18,674 nt of DNA, taken from Deinococcus sp. GTDB taxonomy: Bacteria; Deinococcota; Deinococci; Deinococcales; Deinococcaceae. The stretch lies in NCBI GenBank assembly GCA_018260275.1, contig JAGLBK010000015.1, forward strand, positions 2,790 through 21,463, written 5' to 3'. Each line of letters begins with the position of its first letter. Position 1 is the stretch's first letter. Below, piece after piece: positions 7,436 through 15,195 of the stretch. The notes beneath the pieces were generated by a model. That model was not told the origin of the DNA. It ran no database searches and saw only the letters and a program-made list of their open reading frames with translations. Both the position numbers and the translations under genes were made by a program.

Positions 7436-8620
7436 TTAAAGTTCTGGTTCAATTAAAGCTGAATCGGCTATATCTGTATCTTCATCAATATCTATATCAA
7501 CAGCAAATTGGGAAACATCTATCTCTTGTAGTTTGTTATCTATATACTCCTCTAATTCAGACTCGCTTATAGTGAGTATTTCGCTCTCTACTTCATATAC
7601 TTCTTTCATTTTCTGAGCAAGTTCTTTAAGCCAGTAAGACATGCTCATTTGTACTATTATTGCATTGGCAGATGTCGCTGCTTTAATAGTTTTTGAAGTA
7701 GCTGGCAGCCTGTCAACTATGACGAATGTTGTAGATGCCGCTACCCCTTCACTTGTCTCAATCTCTCTTTGAAATCTTGAGAGTTTATCTTTTGAAATCT
7801 CAGAATTTCCACTTCCAATAAAACCTATATCAAAACGGGCTATTCGGCCTAAATCTATTATTGCAGTTGCATCTGCTTCACGTTCTGCTGAGCCATCCGA
7901 CAGCCAAAAAACTTTACTCTTTCCCTTACTATCTTTTTTGTTAGCTTTGGTAAAACCCAGAATAGTTAACGCACTTCCAAGAATTAATTTCTCAAATAGT
8001 TTACCATATAAAGATTTATCAGAACCTCTAATGGCTAAGGTTTGTGAGCCTATTGCAGTAGTAAGTCGCAGCATCGCTTCCCAGTCAAATTCCACCTCCT
8101 CCGTTACGTCAGAGCCTATCTTATTCCTTTTTGCTTTAATCTTCAAATCGCCAAAGTCCCTTTTGGCCTTGTCCGAAGATTCATTAATCGCTTTATCAAA
8201 TTCAGAAGTGTAAGAACCAAAAGCCACACTCTTAGAACGTAAAACATTCTGAAAAGATTTCCCCGTAAGTCCTATAGCCCACTGAGCAGGCCATAGTCTC
8301 TCCTTATCTGATTGTCCAGCATTCTCAATTTGCTCAAGTGCCAATGCGTTTAATTTACCAATAAAAGCCTTATCCTGATTCAGGCCTTCAATAAACATAT
8401 CTATAACAGCAGCCGAAGTCATGGATAGACGACGCCGAGTTAGATATTCTGTGCTTGCTCGTAGATTATTTCCCAAAAGAACATTTTTAACTACTTTTTT
8501 GGCAGCTTCTTCCCCAAGACCTTTTATGAACTCCTTACCTGTTCCTCCAATAAGCTGCTTGCCTTTTTCGGAAAAAACAGTATCTAGCGGATAGGATTTA
8601 GTTTTCCTTTTCTTGGTCAT
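7436..8620 (-). CDS. Type II restriction endonuclease, CfrBI-like
   Basis: A 394-residue protein I assign from memory to the CfrBI family of type II restriction enzymes: RASTEYLTRRRLSM near 55-67, AQWAIGLTGKSFQNVLRS near 112-129, LYGKLFEKLILGSALTILGF near 204-223, READATAIIDL and RFDIGFIGSGNSEISKDKLSRF at 247-283, and IIVQMSMSYW at 321-330. E210, D250 and the FDIGF region are candidates for the PD-(D/E)XK-type centre. CfrBI itself cuts CCWWGG, but specificity here is unproven. The last 54 residues hold 19 acidic and one basic residue, an unusual acidic tail. The gene overlaps the end of the methyltransferase gene by 23 nt. The DNA is markedly AT-rich compared with carB and the left part, pointing to horizontal transfer. 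Confidence 0.8.
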   Translation of the reverse strand: MTKKRKTKSYPLDTVFSEKGKQLIGGTGKEFIKGLGEEAAKKVVKNVLLGNNLRASTEYLTRRRLSMTSAAVIDMFIEGLNQDKAFIGKLNALALEQIENAGQSDKERLWPAQWAIGLTGKSFQNVLRSKSVAFGSYTSEFDKAINESSDKAKRDFGDLKIKAKRNKIGSDVTEEVEFDWEAMLRLTTAIGSQTLAIRGSDKSLYGKLFEKLILGSALTILGFTKANKKDSKGKSKVFWLSDGSAEREADATAIIDLGRIARFDIGFIGSGNSEISKDKLSRFQREIETSEGVAASTTFVIVDRLPATSKTIKAATSANAIIVQMSMSYWLKELAQKMKEVYEVESEILTISESELEEYIDNKLQEIDVSQFAVDIDIDEDTDIADSALIEPEL

Positions 8621-9812
8621 CTTTTTCCCTCATTTCGTTGAAAAGCGTATTTTCCTGCGGAGATTGTGTGTTTACCCAGTTAATATTTAGCTGCATTCCT
8701 GTCATTGAAAGGAATGATTGTTTTATTATATTCATGTATTCGTCATTAATCTCAAATAACACAAACCTTCTTCCGAGATTTGCAGCAGAAATCGCTGTGG
8801 TTCCAGAACCACCGAAAGGGTCTAGGACGACATCACCTTTGAAAGAGTAATAACTTATGATTTTATTTGCTAATTCAGCAGGAAATGCAGCGGGATGTTT
8901 TGAACGGGTTTGGGGGTTGATTCGCCAGATATTTGTTTTTTCATACCCATCAGCAATTTTAGAATCCTGTACTGACTGAGGGCTAGGATGGTTTTTAATA
9001 AACCAATCAATTAGTAAATCGCTTTTTTTACGATACACCAGAATATACTCAGTTACGGGGACGGCCTTATATTGTAATGCATTTCTGTCCGCCGCGAAAC
9101 GTCTACCACGTCCCGTTGCCCAACCTGCACCTTCTGGTTTAACCCATATAATATCATCAATAAACTCAAATCCTTCCTCAATGAATATTCTATGTAAGTC
9201 AAACGGAACAGCTATACGTTTAGAGGATTCGTTTCTCGACGTTCTTCGCAGCAAGACTGGTGAAATGTTGATAGCAAACATTCTTCCTTCATGCAAGACT
9301 CTACTACCTTCTTTAATTATTTTTCTCATAAAATTGAGATATTCTTCGTATTCATCGTACTCACTATATTGTGGTCTAGCATTAAAATAAGGCGGAGAAG
9401 TAAATATAAGGTCAACAGATTCTGACGGCATATCTTGCATCAATTCAACTGCGTTGCCCAACCCTACTGTATTTCTCAGGCTAGAAATTCTATACTTCCG
9501 CTTTTTTTCGCGTTTATCTACATAATCGTCTGGGCGTCTTAATAGTCTTTTTTCTATTAATTCAATTTTAGTAGAGCGTGAAAAATCTATTTCGCTAGTT
9601 TCGGCATCTATGACAATTTCACCTATATAGTTTTTACTTTCACTATACGCCAACAATGGAATTCTCCATATATGGTACCGGTCATCAATCTCGGGCAAGC
9701 CAAATTGAATAACTTTATCCAGCTCAAATTCAGTAAGATACTTTATTGCGATGGTTTTGGCTTCATCAGTAGTAGTAACTACATAGCCACGTTGGTTAGC
9801 AATATTCGTCAT
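8598..9812 (-). CDS. Site-specific DNA methyltransferase, beta class, probably N4-cytosine
   Basis: A 404-residue S-adenosylmethionine-dependent DNA methyltransferase that should protect the host from the adjacent nuclease. Catalytic motif IV, TSPPY, is at 138-142 and precedes SAM-binding motif I, DPFGGSGTT (331-339), the beta-class order. TSPPY rather than DPPY favours N4-cytosine methylation. The target recognition region lies between, about 180-310. Residues 1-95 form an extra N-terminal domain (RYHIWRIPLL, GEIVIDAETSEIDF) with faint resemblance to PepSY-like repeats. Its ATG is 4 nt after the carB stop, and GGGGAG inside the last carB codons serves as Shine-Dalgarno, so the pair is probably transcribed by read-through from carB. 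The DNA is AT-rich. No C (controller) gene is present. Confidence 0.9.
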   Translation of the reverse strand: MTNIANQRGYVVTTTDEAKTIAIKYLTEFELDKVIQFGLPEIDDRYHIWRIPLLAYSESKNYIGEIVIDAETSEIDFSRSTKIELIEKRLLRRPDDYVDKREKKRKYRISSLRNTVGLGNAVELMQDMPSESVDLIFTSPPYFNARPQYSEYDEYEEYLNFMRKIIKEGSRVLHEGRMFAINISPVLLRRTSRNESSKRIAVPFDLHRIFIEEGFEFIDDIIWVKPEGAGWATGRGRRFAADRNALQYKAVPVTEYILVYRKKSDLLIDWFIKNHPSPQSVQDSKIADGYEKTNIWRINPQTRSKHPAAFPAELANKIISYYSFKGDVVLDPFGGSGTTAISAANLGRRFVLFEINDEYMNIIKQSFLSMTGMQLNINWVNTQSPQENTLFNEMREKDDQEKEN

Positions 9813-9816
9813 TAGG

Positions 9817-12800
9817 TTATCTCCCCACCCACTCCTGCAACCCCTTGACCCCCAACTCGGCCCCTTGCGCCCCCGCTATCGCCCGCGCTGTCCACTCGGC
9901 CCCTTCGCGGGTGCTGACCATCGGCACGCCGCGCTCTAGGGCCGTCCGCAGCAGCGGCGAACCTGTCACGTCTATCAAGAGGTCGGGTAATTGCTCGCCT
10001 TCCTGCGCCCGAATCACGCGCAGGCCCGCGCCTTCCAGCGTGGCGGTCACCCCGCCTAAGCCGTCACCCAGCAGCAGGGCGGTGCCGCTCAGGGGCAGGT
10101 AGTTCTTGGCCCCAAGCTGAGCGCGGTAAAATGCCAGATACGGGTCGGCGTCTATGCCCATGCTTTCGCCGGTGGACTTCATCTCTGGCCCCAGCACGGG
10201 CAGCACGTCCTTGAATTTCAGGAACGGCAGATGAACTTCCTTCACCGAGTACATGGCGGGCACGGGCGTTTCATGCAGGCCGATGTCGTCCAATGTTTGC
10301 CCAGCGGCAATGCGGGCGGCACTCTTGGCAAGGGGGTGGTTCACGGCCTTGCTCACAAACGGCACGGTGCGCGAGGCGCGGGGGTTGGCTTCCAGAATGT
10401 AGGCCACGCCGTCCTTGACCGCCCACTGCACGTTCATCAGGCCGCGCACGCCCAGTTCCAGCGCGAGGCGTTCAGTGTCGGCCTTCACGCGGGCCAGCAG
10501 TTCGAGCGAGAGGTTCACCGGAGGCAGCACGCACGCGCTATCGCCCGAGTGAACGCCCGCTGCTTCAACGTGTTCCATAATGCCTGCCACCACAGCCTTT
10601 TGCCCGTCGCAGAGGGTGTCCACATCCAACTCCACTGCGCCTTCCAGAAACTGGTCAAGCAGGATGCTTGGCTGGCCTTCCACGGCGGCGTAGACCTCGT
10701 CCAGATAGGTCTTGAGTTCGGCTTCGCTGCGTACCGTTCGCATGGCCCGCCCGCCCAGCACATAGGAGGGCCGCGCCATCAGCGGAAAGCCCAGTTCGGC
10801 GGCGAGGGCCAGCGCCTGCGCGGGAGTTTCCGCCACCTTGCCGCGTGGCTGGGGCAGGCCGAGGCGCTCGCACAGGGCGTTAAAGGAGGCGCGGTCTTCG
10901 GCCTCGTGGATGGTTTCGGGGGACGTGCCAATAATCGGCGCACCCGCGTCCGCCAGTTTGCGGGCCAGCTTCAGCGGGGTCTGCCCGCCGAGTTGCACAA
11001 TCACGCCCACGGGCTTCTCGTGCTCCACGATGTTCATCACGTCTTCAAAGGTCAGCGGCTCAAAGTACAGCCGGTCGGCGGTGTCGTAGTCGGTGCTGAC
11101 CGTTTCGGGGTTAGAGTTGACCATAATCGTCTCGTACCCCAGTTCTTGCAGCGCCCAGACCGCGTGAACGGTGGCGTAGTCAAACTCCACGCCCTGCCCA
11201 ATCCGGTTGGGGCCGCTGCCCAGAATAACCACTTTGGGCTTGTCGGTGGGGACTACCTCGTCTTCCCACTCGTAGGTGGAGTAGTGGTAGGGCGTGTGCG
11301 CCTCGAACTCGGCGGCGCAGGTGTCTACCGTCTTGTAAACGGGCGTGGCTTTGGCTTTCTTGCGGAGGGCGCGGACTTCCAACTCGGTCATCGGGGTGGA
11401 TGGTGCTTTTCCATCCCGAGCGGAGCGAGTGCCCCCTGTGGGAGCGTCGGTAGCTGGAGAGGCTAACTCTGGTGGTGTTCCAGAGGCGGACTCGGAAGCG
11501 GACGACGCGAGCTGGCCGACAATTTCGCCAATGCGGGCATCACTAAAGCCCAGGCGCTTAATTTCACGCCAGATTTCGTATTTCCACTCATGAATGGGGC
11601 CAAGTTCCAGGATTTCCTTTTCGGCATCCACAATTTCTTTGAGTTGCGACAGGAACCAGCGGTCAATCTTGGTGGCGTCGAAGAGGCTGTCTACGCTTTC
11701 GCCCCGGCGCAGCAGCTCAATCACGGCTTCAATGCGGCGCGGGTTGGGGTACAGCAGCGCCTCCAGGCCCGCCACGTCCATCTCGGCGTACACGCCGCGA
11801 ATGTCGCTTTCGGTCGAGCGCAGCGCCTTTTGCAAGGATTCCTTGAAGGTGCGCCCAATCGCCATCACCTCGCCTACCGAGCGCATCTGCGTGCCCAGGT
11901 GATCCGGCGTGCCGGGGAATTTCTCGAAGGCAAAACGCGGAATCTTCGTCACCACGTAATCAATGCTGGGTTCAAAGCTGGCGGGCGTGACGCGGGTAAT
12001 GTCGTTGGGCAATTCGTCCAGGTGGTAGCCCACCGCCAGCAGCGCGGCGATTTTGGCAATGGGAAAGCCCGTCGCCTTGCTCGCCAGCGCCGAGGAGCGG
12101 CTTACGCGGGGGTTCATCTCGATGACAATCACGCGCCCGTTATCGGGGTTCACCGCAAACTGAATGTTGCTGCCGCCCGTCGCCACGCCAATCTCGCGGA
12201 TGATGGCAAGGCTCTGGTCGCGCAGGCGCTGGTATTCCACGTCGCTGAGGGTCTGCGCGGGGGCCACGGTGATGGAGTCGCCCGTATGCACACCCATCGG
12301 GTCAAAGTTTTCGATGCTGGTGATGATAATGACCGTGTCGGCGGTGTCGCGCATCACTTCCAGCTCATATTCTTTCCAGCCCAGGATGCTTTCTTCCAGC
12401 AGCACCGATGTAACAGGGCTGTCGCGCAGGCCGCCCTCGGTGATTTCCAGGAATTCTTCGTAGGTGTGGGCAATGCCGCCGCCTGTGCCCCCCAGCGTAA
12501 AAGAGGGCCGAATGACGATGGGCAGGCCGATTTCCTTCTGGTACTCGATGGCCTCTTCCATGCTGTGAACCATCTGGCCCCGCGCCGTTTCCACGCCGAT
12601 TTTTTTCATGGCGGCCTGAAACAGTTCGCGGTCTTCGCCCTTCTTGATGGCCTCCACACCCGCGCCGATCAGTTCCACGCCGTACTTTTCCAGCGTGCCG
12701 CGCTCGTGCAGCTCCATCGCCAGGTTTAGCGCCGTCTGGCCGCCCAGGGTGGGCAAAATGGCGTCGGGGCGCTCTTTGGCAATGATTTTCTCCACGAATT

Positions 12801-13014
12801 CGGGGGTCAGCGGCTCCAAGTAGGTCGCGTCGGCCAGTTCTGGGTCGGTCATGATGGTCGCGGGGTTGCTGTTGACCAGCACCACGCGGTAGCCCTCATT
12901 TTTCAGCGCCTTGAGCGCCTGAGTGCCGCTATAGTCGAACTCGGCTGCCTGCCCAATTTGAATAGGGCCACTGCCGAGAATCAGGATGGTCTGGATATCA
13001 GTTCGCTTAGGCAT
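9817..13014 (-). CDS. carB: Carbamoyl-phosphate synthase large subunit
   Basis: Ammonia-dependent synthetase subunit making carbamoyl phosphate for pyrimidines and arginine, partnered by CarA, which is not in this window. It has 1065 residues. The first half carries ILGSGPIQIGQAAEFDYSG (11-30), RPSFTLGGTGGG (169-180) and MNPRVSRSSALASKATGFPIA (300-320). The second half repeats these as ILGSGPNRIGQGVEFDYA (597-613), RPSYVLGGRAM and ANPRASRTVPFVSKA. The C-terminal regulatory (MGS-like) domain after PLSGTALLLGDGLGG looks shorter than usual, about 95 residues. Between the oligomerisation domain and VRALRKKAKATPVYKTVDTCAAEF lies a low-complexity insert, about residues 502-541, encoded by small inverted repeats. 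The upstream region has no obvious consensus promoter, and the SD is weak (CTGGA). Confidence 0.96.
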   Translation of the reverse strand: MPKRTDIQTILILGSGPIQIGQAAEFDYSGTQALKALKNEGYRVVLVNSNPATIMTDPELADATYLEPLTPEFVEKIIAKERPDAILPTLGGQTALNLAMELHERGTLEKYGVELIGAGVEAIKKGEDRELFQAAMKKIGVETARGQMVHSMEEAIEYQKEIGLPIVIRPSFTLGGTGGGIAHTYEEFLEITEGGLRDSPVTSVLLEESILGWKEYELEVMRDTADTVIIITSIENFDPMGVHTGDSITVAPAQTLSDVEYQRLRDQSLAIIREIGVATGGSNIQFAVNPDNGRVIVIEMNPRVSRSSALASKATGFPIAKIAALLAVGYHLDELPNDITRVTPASFEPSIDYVVTKIPRFAFEKFPGTPDHLGTQMRSVGEVMAIGRTFKESLQKALRSTESDIRGVYAEMDVAGLEALLYPNPRRIEAVIELLRRGESVDSLFDATKIDRWFLSQLKEIVDAEKEILELGPIHEWKYEIWREIKRLGFSDARIGEIVGQLASSASESASGTPPELASPATDAPTGGTRSARDGKAPSTPMTELEVRALRKKAKATPVYKTVDTCAAEFEAHTPYHYSTYEWEDEVVPTDKPKVVILGSGPNRIGQGVEFDYATVHAVWALQELGYETIMVNSNPETVSTDYDTADRLYFEPLTFEDVMNIVEHEKPVGVIVQLGGQTPLKLARKLADAGAPIIGTSPETIHEAEDRASFNALCERLGLPQPRGKVAETPAQALALAAELGFPLMARPSYVLGGRAMRTVRSEAELKTYLDEVYAAVEGQPSILLDQFLEGAVELDVDTLCDGQKAVVAGIMEHVEAAGVHSGDSACVLPPVNLSLELLARVKADTERLALELGVRGLMNVQWAVKDGVAYILEANPRASRTVPFVSKAVNHPLAKSAARIAAGQTLDDIGLHETPVPAMYSVKEVHLPFLKFKDVLPVLGPEMKSTGESMGIDADPYLAFYRAQLGAKNYLPLSGTALLLGDGLGGVTATLEGAGLRVIRAQEGEQLPDLLIDVTGSPLLRTALERGVPMVSTREGAEWTARAIAGAQGAELGVKGLQEWVGR
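11389..11511. repeat. In-frame small-repeat insertion within carB
   Basis: This stretch encodes about 40 residues rich in Ser, Ala, Pro, Thr and Glu that CarB proteins normally lack here. It contains two hairpins, GGATGG-N7-CCATCC (11398-11416) and CTCTGG-N7-CCAGAG (11467-11485), and the motif GAGCGGAGCGAG (11418-11429), related to the insertion at 7042-7094. The length is compatible with keeping the frame open. The exact edges are uncertain. It falls at a domain junction where extra residues are tolerable. Confidence 0.55.
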
Positions 13015-13087
13015 TCCAGAGAGACAGTATGGCAGGTGGCGGGGCTGGATAGGCCATTTTGCTGTATTCCGATAAATGCTCTAGTGC

Positions 13088-13099
13088 TAAAATTTTTAC
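13088..13099 (+). promoter_or_regulatory. Leaderless -10 element of the HNH-like gene
   Basis: TAAAAT (13088-13093) is followed by 6 nt and then ATG at 13100, the same geometry as frnE, vapB, the DUF433 gene, the MBL gene and ridA in this window. It supports ATG 13100, not ATG 13205, as the original start of the zinc-motif gene. No clear -35 box is seen. Confidence 0.55.
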
Positions 13100-14089
13100 A
13101 TGCCACGTTGGGATGAATTATCAGCACCTATGTGTCTTATGTGCGGCGTGGAACCGCCTATTATTGATAACGCGGTTAGTTGATGTCGCTTTCTGGCTTA
13201 ATGAATGACCAGGGGGATCGAGTTTTCGCTGCTGCCGAAAGTATTTCCCCTCTCACGATTCAGATTCCGACTGACACTGACTTACCACGTCATCAATAGA
13301 AGCCATATTATTCCTCGCACCATTGGCGCATGGATAAAGGCTACTTCAATCAGCGGGTATCTCTCTAGCGGTCTCAACCCCAGTAAGAGAGAGCAGGACA
13401 TTGTGAAGGTGAGAATGCTGTGTAAAAACTGCGACGGTAAGTTTTCCAAATATGAAAATGCGTTCATGCAAAACTTCTTTAGACCATATCAAATTGGCCT
13501 TAGACATTTGGAATACAGCGGAGATTGGTTATACAACTTCACCCTATTTACTTTGATGAAAATAGTTTATTTTGAGAAGGAGTTTAAAGGTGAGTACGAT
13601 GATTGCAGCCTTATACCTAAGAGTACTCTTGATGTACTCCTGAGTATTCTTTCGGGAGACATACCCCTTGAAATAAGAGTCGCGTTCCTGAAGGACTTGG
13701 AGACCACTAAGCTCTATCATATTCTCAAATCAGGACTAATCATTCGCGAGAGATATCTCATTGGTAATAAGCATCAATATATGACCCGGGCCGTAGATTT
13801 TGGCATGCCATTCTTCTATTCTACTCGAATGGTATATTTTGTTGTGCCTGGCATGATATTTTACTGGATATATGATAATGCTGGAGAAATTCACGAGAAG
13901 GGGCAGAAGATAAACCCCTATGGTGGCACCATATTAGCAAATAACGCGACCATAATTGATACAGATATTCTCAAAATTTTAGAATTCTTTGCAGAAGAGA
14001 GCCTTTCCCATATTGAGAGAAATATGCGACCTGAGAGGAAAATTATGATTGACCAAATACGACAAGCCAATCGTCACCTCCTTTTCTAG
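13100..14089 (+). pseudogene. HNH-like zinc-motif protein, interrupted near its N terminus
   Basis: The long open part (ATG 13205 to 14089, 294 residues) contains SHIIPR and, about 40 residues on, LCKNCDGKFSKYE, the second half of a CxxC...H...CxxC treble-clef module as in HNH-endonuclease-like proteins of unknown function. The first knuckle, MCLMCGVEPPIIDN, is encoded from ATG 13100 in the same frame but is followed by TGA (13181) and two more stops. A segment of about 114 nt (13178-13291) separates it from VINRSHIIPR; leaving it out gives a continuous reading with normal motif spacing. The rest is AT-rich, helical and rich in aromatic residues. I read this as a broken, transferred gene; a truncated protein from 13205 would lack half its zinc ligands. 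No defence function is proven. Confidence 0.6.
13178..13291. mobile_element. Putative small insertion in the HNH-like gene
   Basis: The interrupting DNA is bounded by TTGATG (13180-13185) and its complement CATCAA (13291-13296), a 6-bp inverted repeat extended by CG on the inner sides after one mismatch. It is a multiple of three but contains in-frame TGA, TAA and TGA. No convincing target duplication is visible and it encodes nothing recognisable, so a degraded MITE-like element is an inference. Confidence 0.35.
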
Positions 14090-14137
14090 CCCCAGCCTCA
14101 GCCAGAGCGCGGCTTTGGGACGTGGGGCGGGGGTTGA
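14090..14137 (+). repeat. Gene-end repeat after the HNH-like gene
   Basis: Directly after the stop codon comes a GC-rich stretch whose core TCAGCCAGAGCGCGGCTTT (14098-14116) recurs with one mismatch at 14990-15008, directly after the HEAT gene. The AGCC...GGCT ends can form a short hairpin. A weaker relative, (AGCCNA)n then GCTTTGG and G-rich DNA, follows the stop of the restriction endonuclease gene (minus strand, about 7391-7435). All three have the same orientation relative to the gene they follow. Confidence 0.5.
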
Positions 14138-14161
14138 GTAAGTTGGTAAGGTGTGGGGAAA

Positions 14162-14973
14162 ATGCGAAGTCTCGATGATGCCGCCAGGAAACAGATAGTC
14201 GACTTTATGCGTAAGTGTTCGGCACAATTGGCTAATGAAAAAGCCTTCGCTGTTGCACAGGCAGAGGAAATGCGACTTGACCTCTTTGCCTTTATCAATA
14301 CCTTTGACGACCAAGAAACTTACGAATTTCTCAAGCAATTGCTCCAGCAGCAGGATGATGCTGCTCTTACCAATCAGGCATTTGACGCGTTTATTCAAAT
14401 GCCTAACAGAGAACCCGTCCACTTCTTGGAAGAAGTCTTGCAGCACAGTGATGCGGGCTGGCGTTGGGCAGGCTGCCGGGCTTTGGGCAATCTTGACTCT
14501 TGTAGCAGCTCTAAACCTCGAGTGCTAGGGGTTGCGAACAATCAATTCTCGTCTTGGACGGCAAATTCCCGTTTGCAATTTTAGCTGGATTTTCCCTTTA
14601 GCGTATTTTGCTGTTAAAATTTTCTAATAGCAGAATACGCTCACTATTTCGAGTGTAAAACCAATTGAGATAATTCCAAAAAACACTGTGTCGGACGATA
14701 ATTTACAAGGTAAGAGCTTCTGTCTGCTTTACGTTGTCCCCTAGCACTCGAGGTTCTAAAGCTCTACGACTACTTTGCGACGCACTCTTGCGGGATAACG
14801 ATGCCGACGTTCGGTTTGCTGCTGCCGAAGCCCTTGAAAAAATCGGTGATGAAACCATTTTGCCTGCCCTTCAATTTGCTGTAGACCATGACAAGGGAGT
14901 GGATTACGAAACTTTCCCGGTTTCTGGTGCAGCGCAAAAAGCGATTGACGCAATACAGGTACGAAAGGGCTGA
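14162..14973 (+). pseudogene. HEAT-repeat protein gene split by a MITE
   Basis: The 5' part (14162-14514) encodes an alpha-helical protein ending HSDAGWRWAGCRALGNLDS, the start of a HEAT repeat. The 3' part (14755-14973) encodes SKALRLLCDALLRDNDADVRFAAAEALEKIGD, a classical HEAT repeat, and ends AAQKAIDAIQVRKG. Removing the 240-bp element plus one 5-bp duplicate joins them in frame as SSSKALRLLCDALL, giving a protein of about 188 residues. HEAT repeats are protein-interaction scaffolds; the partner and role are unknown. The ATG at 14162 was preferred over GTG 14153 because AAGGTG precedes it at good spacing. The interrupted reading frame runs into the element and stops at 14582-14584, so only a fragment of about 140 residues can be made. 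Confidence 0.8.
14515..14754. mobile_element. 240-bp MITE with 17-bp perfect terminal inverted repeats
   Basis: The left end ACCTCGAGTGCTAGGGG (14515-14531) is the exact reverse complement of the right end (14738-14754). The flanks carry a 5-bp target duplication, TCTAA, at 14510-14514 and 14755-14759. Inside, AGCGTATTTTGCT (14600-14612) pairs with 14629-14641 with one G-T wobble, forming a 13-bp hairpin. There is no transposase gene; the body is AT-rich. It must have moved with help from a transposase encoded elsewhere. The parent insertion sequence family cannot be named from here. Confidence 0.92.
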
Positions 14974-15195
14974 GTGCTTTAGCTTGAGCTTCAGCCAGGG
15001 CGCGGCTTTAGGGGTTGGTGGCTCTAGCTCGTTTAGAACTTCGGCTAAGGCGGCGCGGCTGGGAGCGGAAATATCGTTTTTCGTGTCGTCAGCCCGTTTT
15101 CCAGTCCCTGCCATGAGTGACGGGGAGGTCAAACGAAGTTTTGAGGCGGGTAGAGACGTTTTCATGTAGCAGAATTCCGGTGGTGGCCTGACTCC
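14974..15195. repeat. Intergenic region with second gene-end repeat
   Basis: This gap after the HEAT gene contains the second copy of the gene-end repeat (core TCAGCCAGGGCGCGGCTTT, 14990-15008). The remaining 187 nt shows no convincing gene. A minus-strand frame from 15165 gives a lysine- and proline-rich peptide but runs antisense into the HEAT gene and matches nothing I recognise. Confidence 0.4.

Noticed and set aside
7295..7440. CRISPR-like or tandem array in the CCATC-rich stretch
   Set aside because: The repeated units are short, irregular and without equal-length spacers.
10231..11466. Long plus-strand frame (411 residues) opposite carB, and another at 11590-12729
   Set aside because: They are antisense to a clearly real carB and their composition (His, Gln, Arg, Gly rich) is what GC-rich shadow frames give; no domain is visible.
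13074..13086. 13-bp match AAATGCTCTAGTG shared with 17673-17685
   Set aside because: A match of this length can arise by chance in a window of this size. It is only suggestive because the second copy is at a repeat end.
13979..14446. Minus-strand frame of 155 residues across the HNH and HEAT genes
   Set aside because: It overlaps two plus-strand genes antisense and includes the repeat; no family resemblance.
14090..15012. Integron-like attC sites after the HNH and HEAT genes
   Set aside because: I do not see the RYYYAAC/GTTRRRY core sites or an integrase, so the repeats are reported as gene-end repeats only.
14770..15165. Minus-strand frame of 131 residues after the DUF5615 gene
   Set aside because: It runs antisense into the HEAT gene, its middle is the gene-end repeat, and there is no good start signal. 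A short real peptide cannot be excluded, but there is no support.
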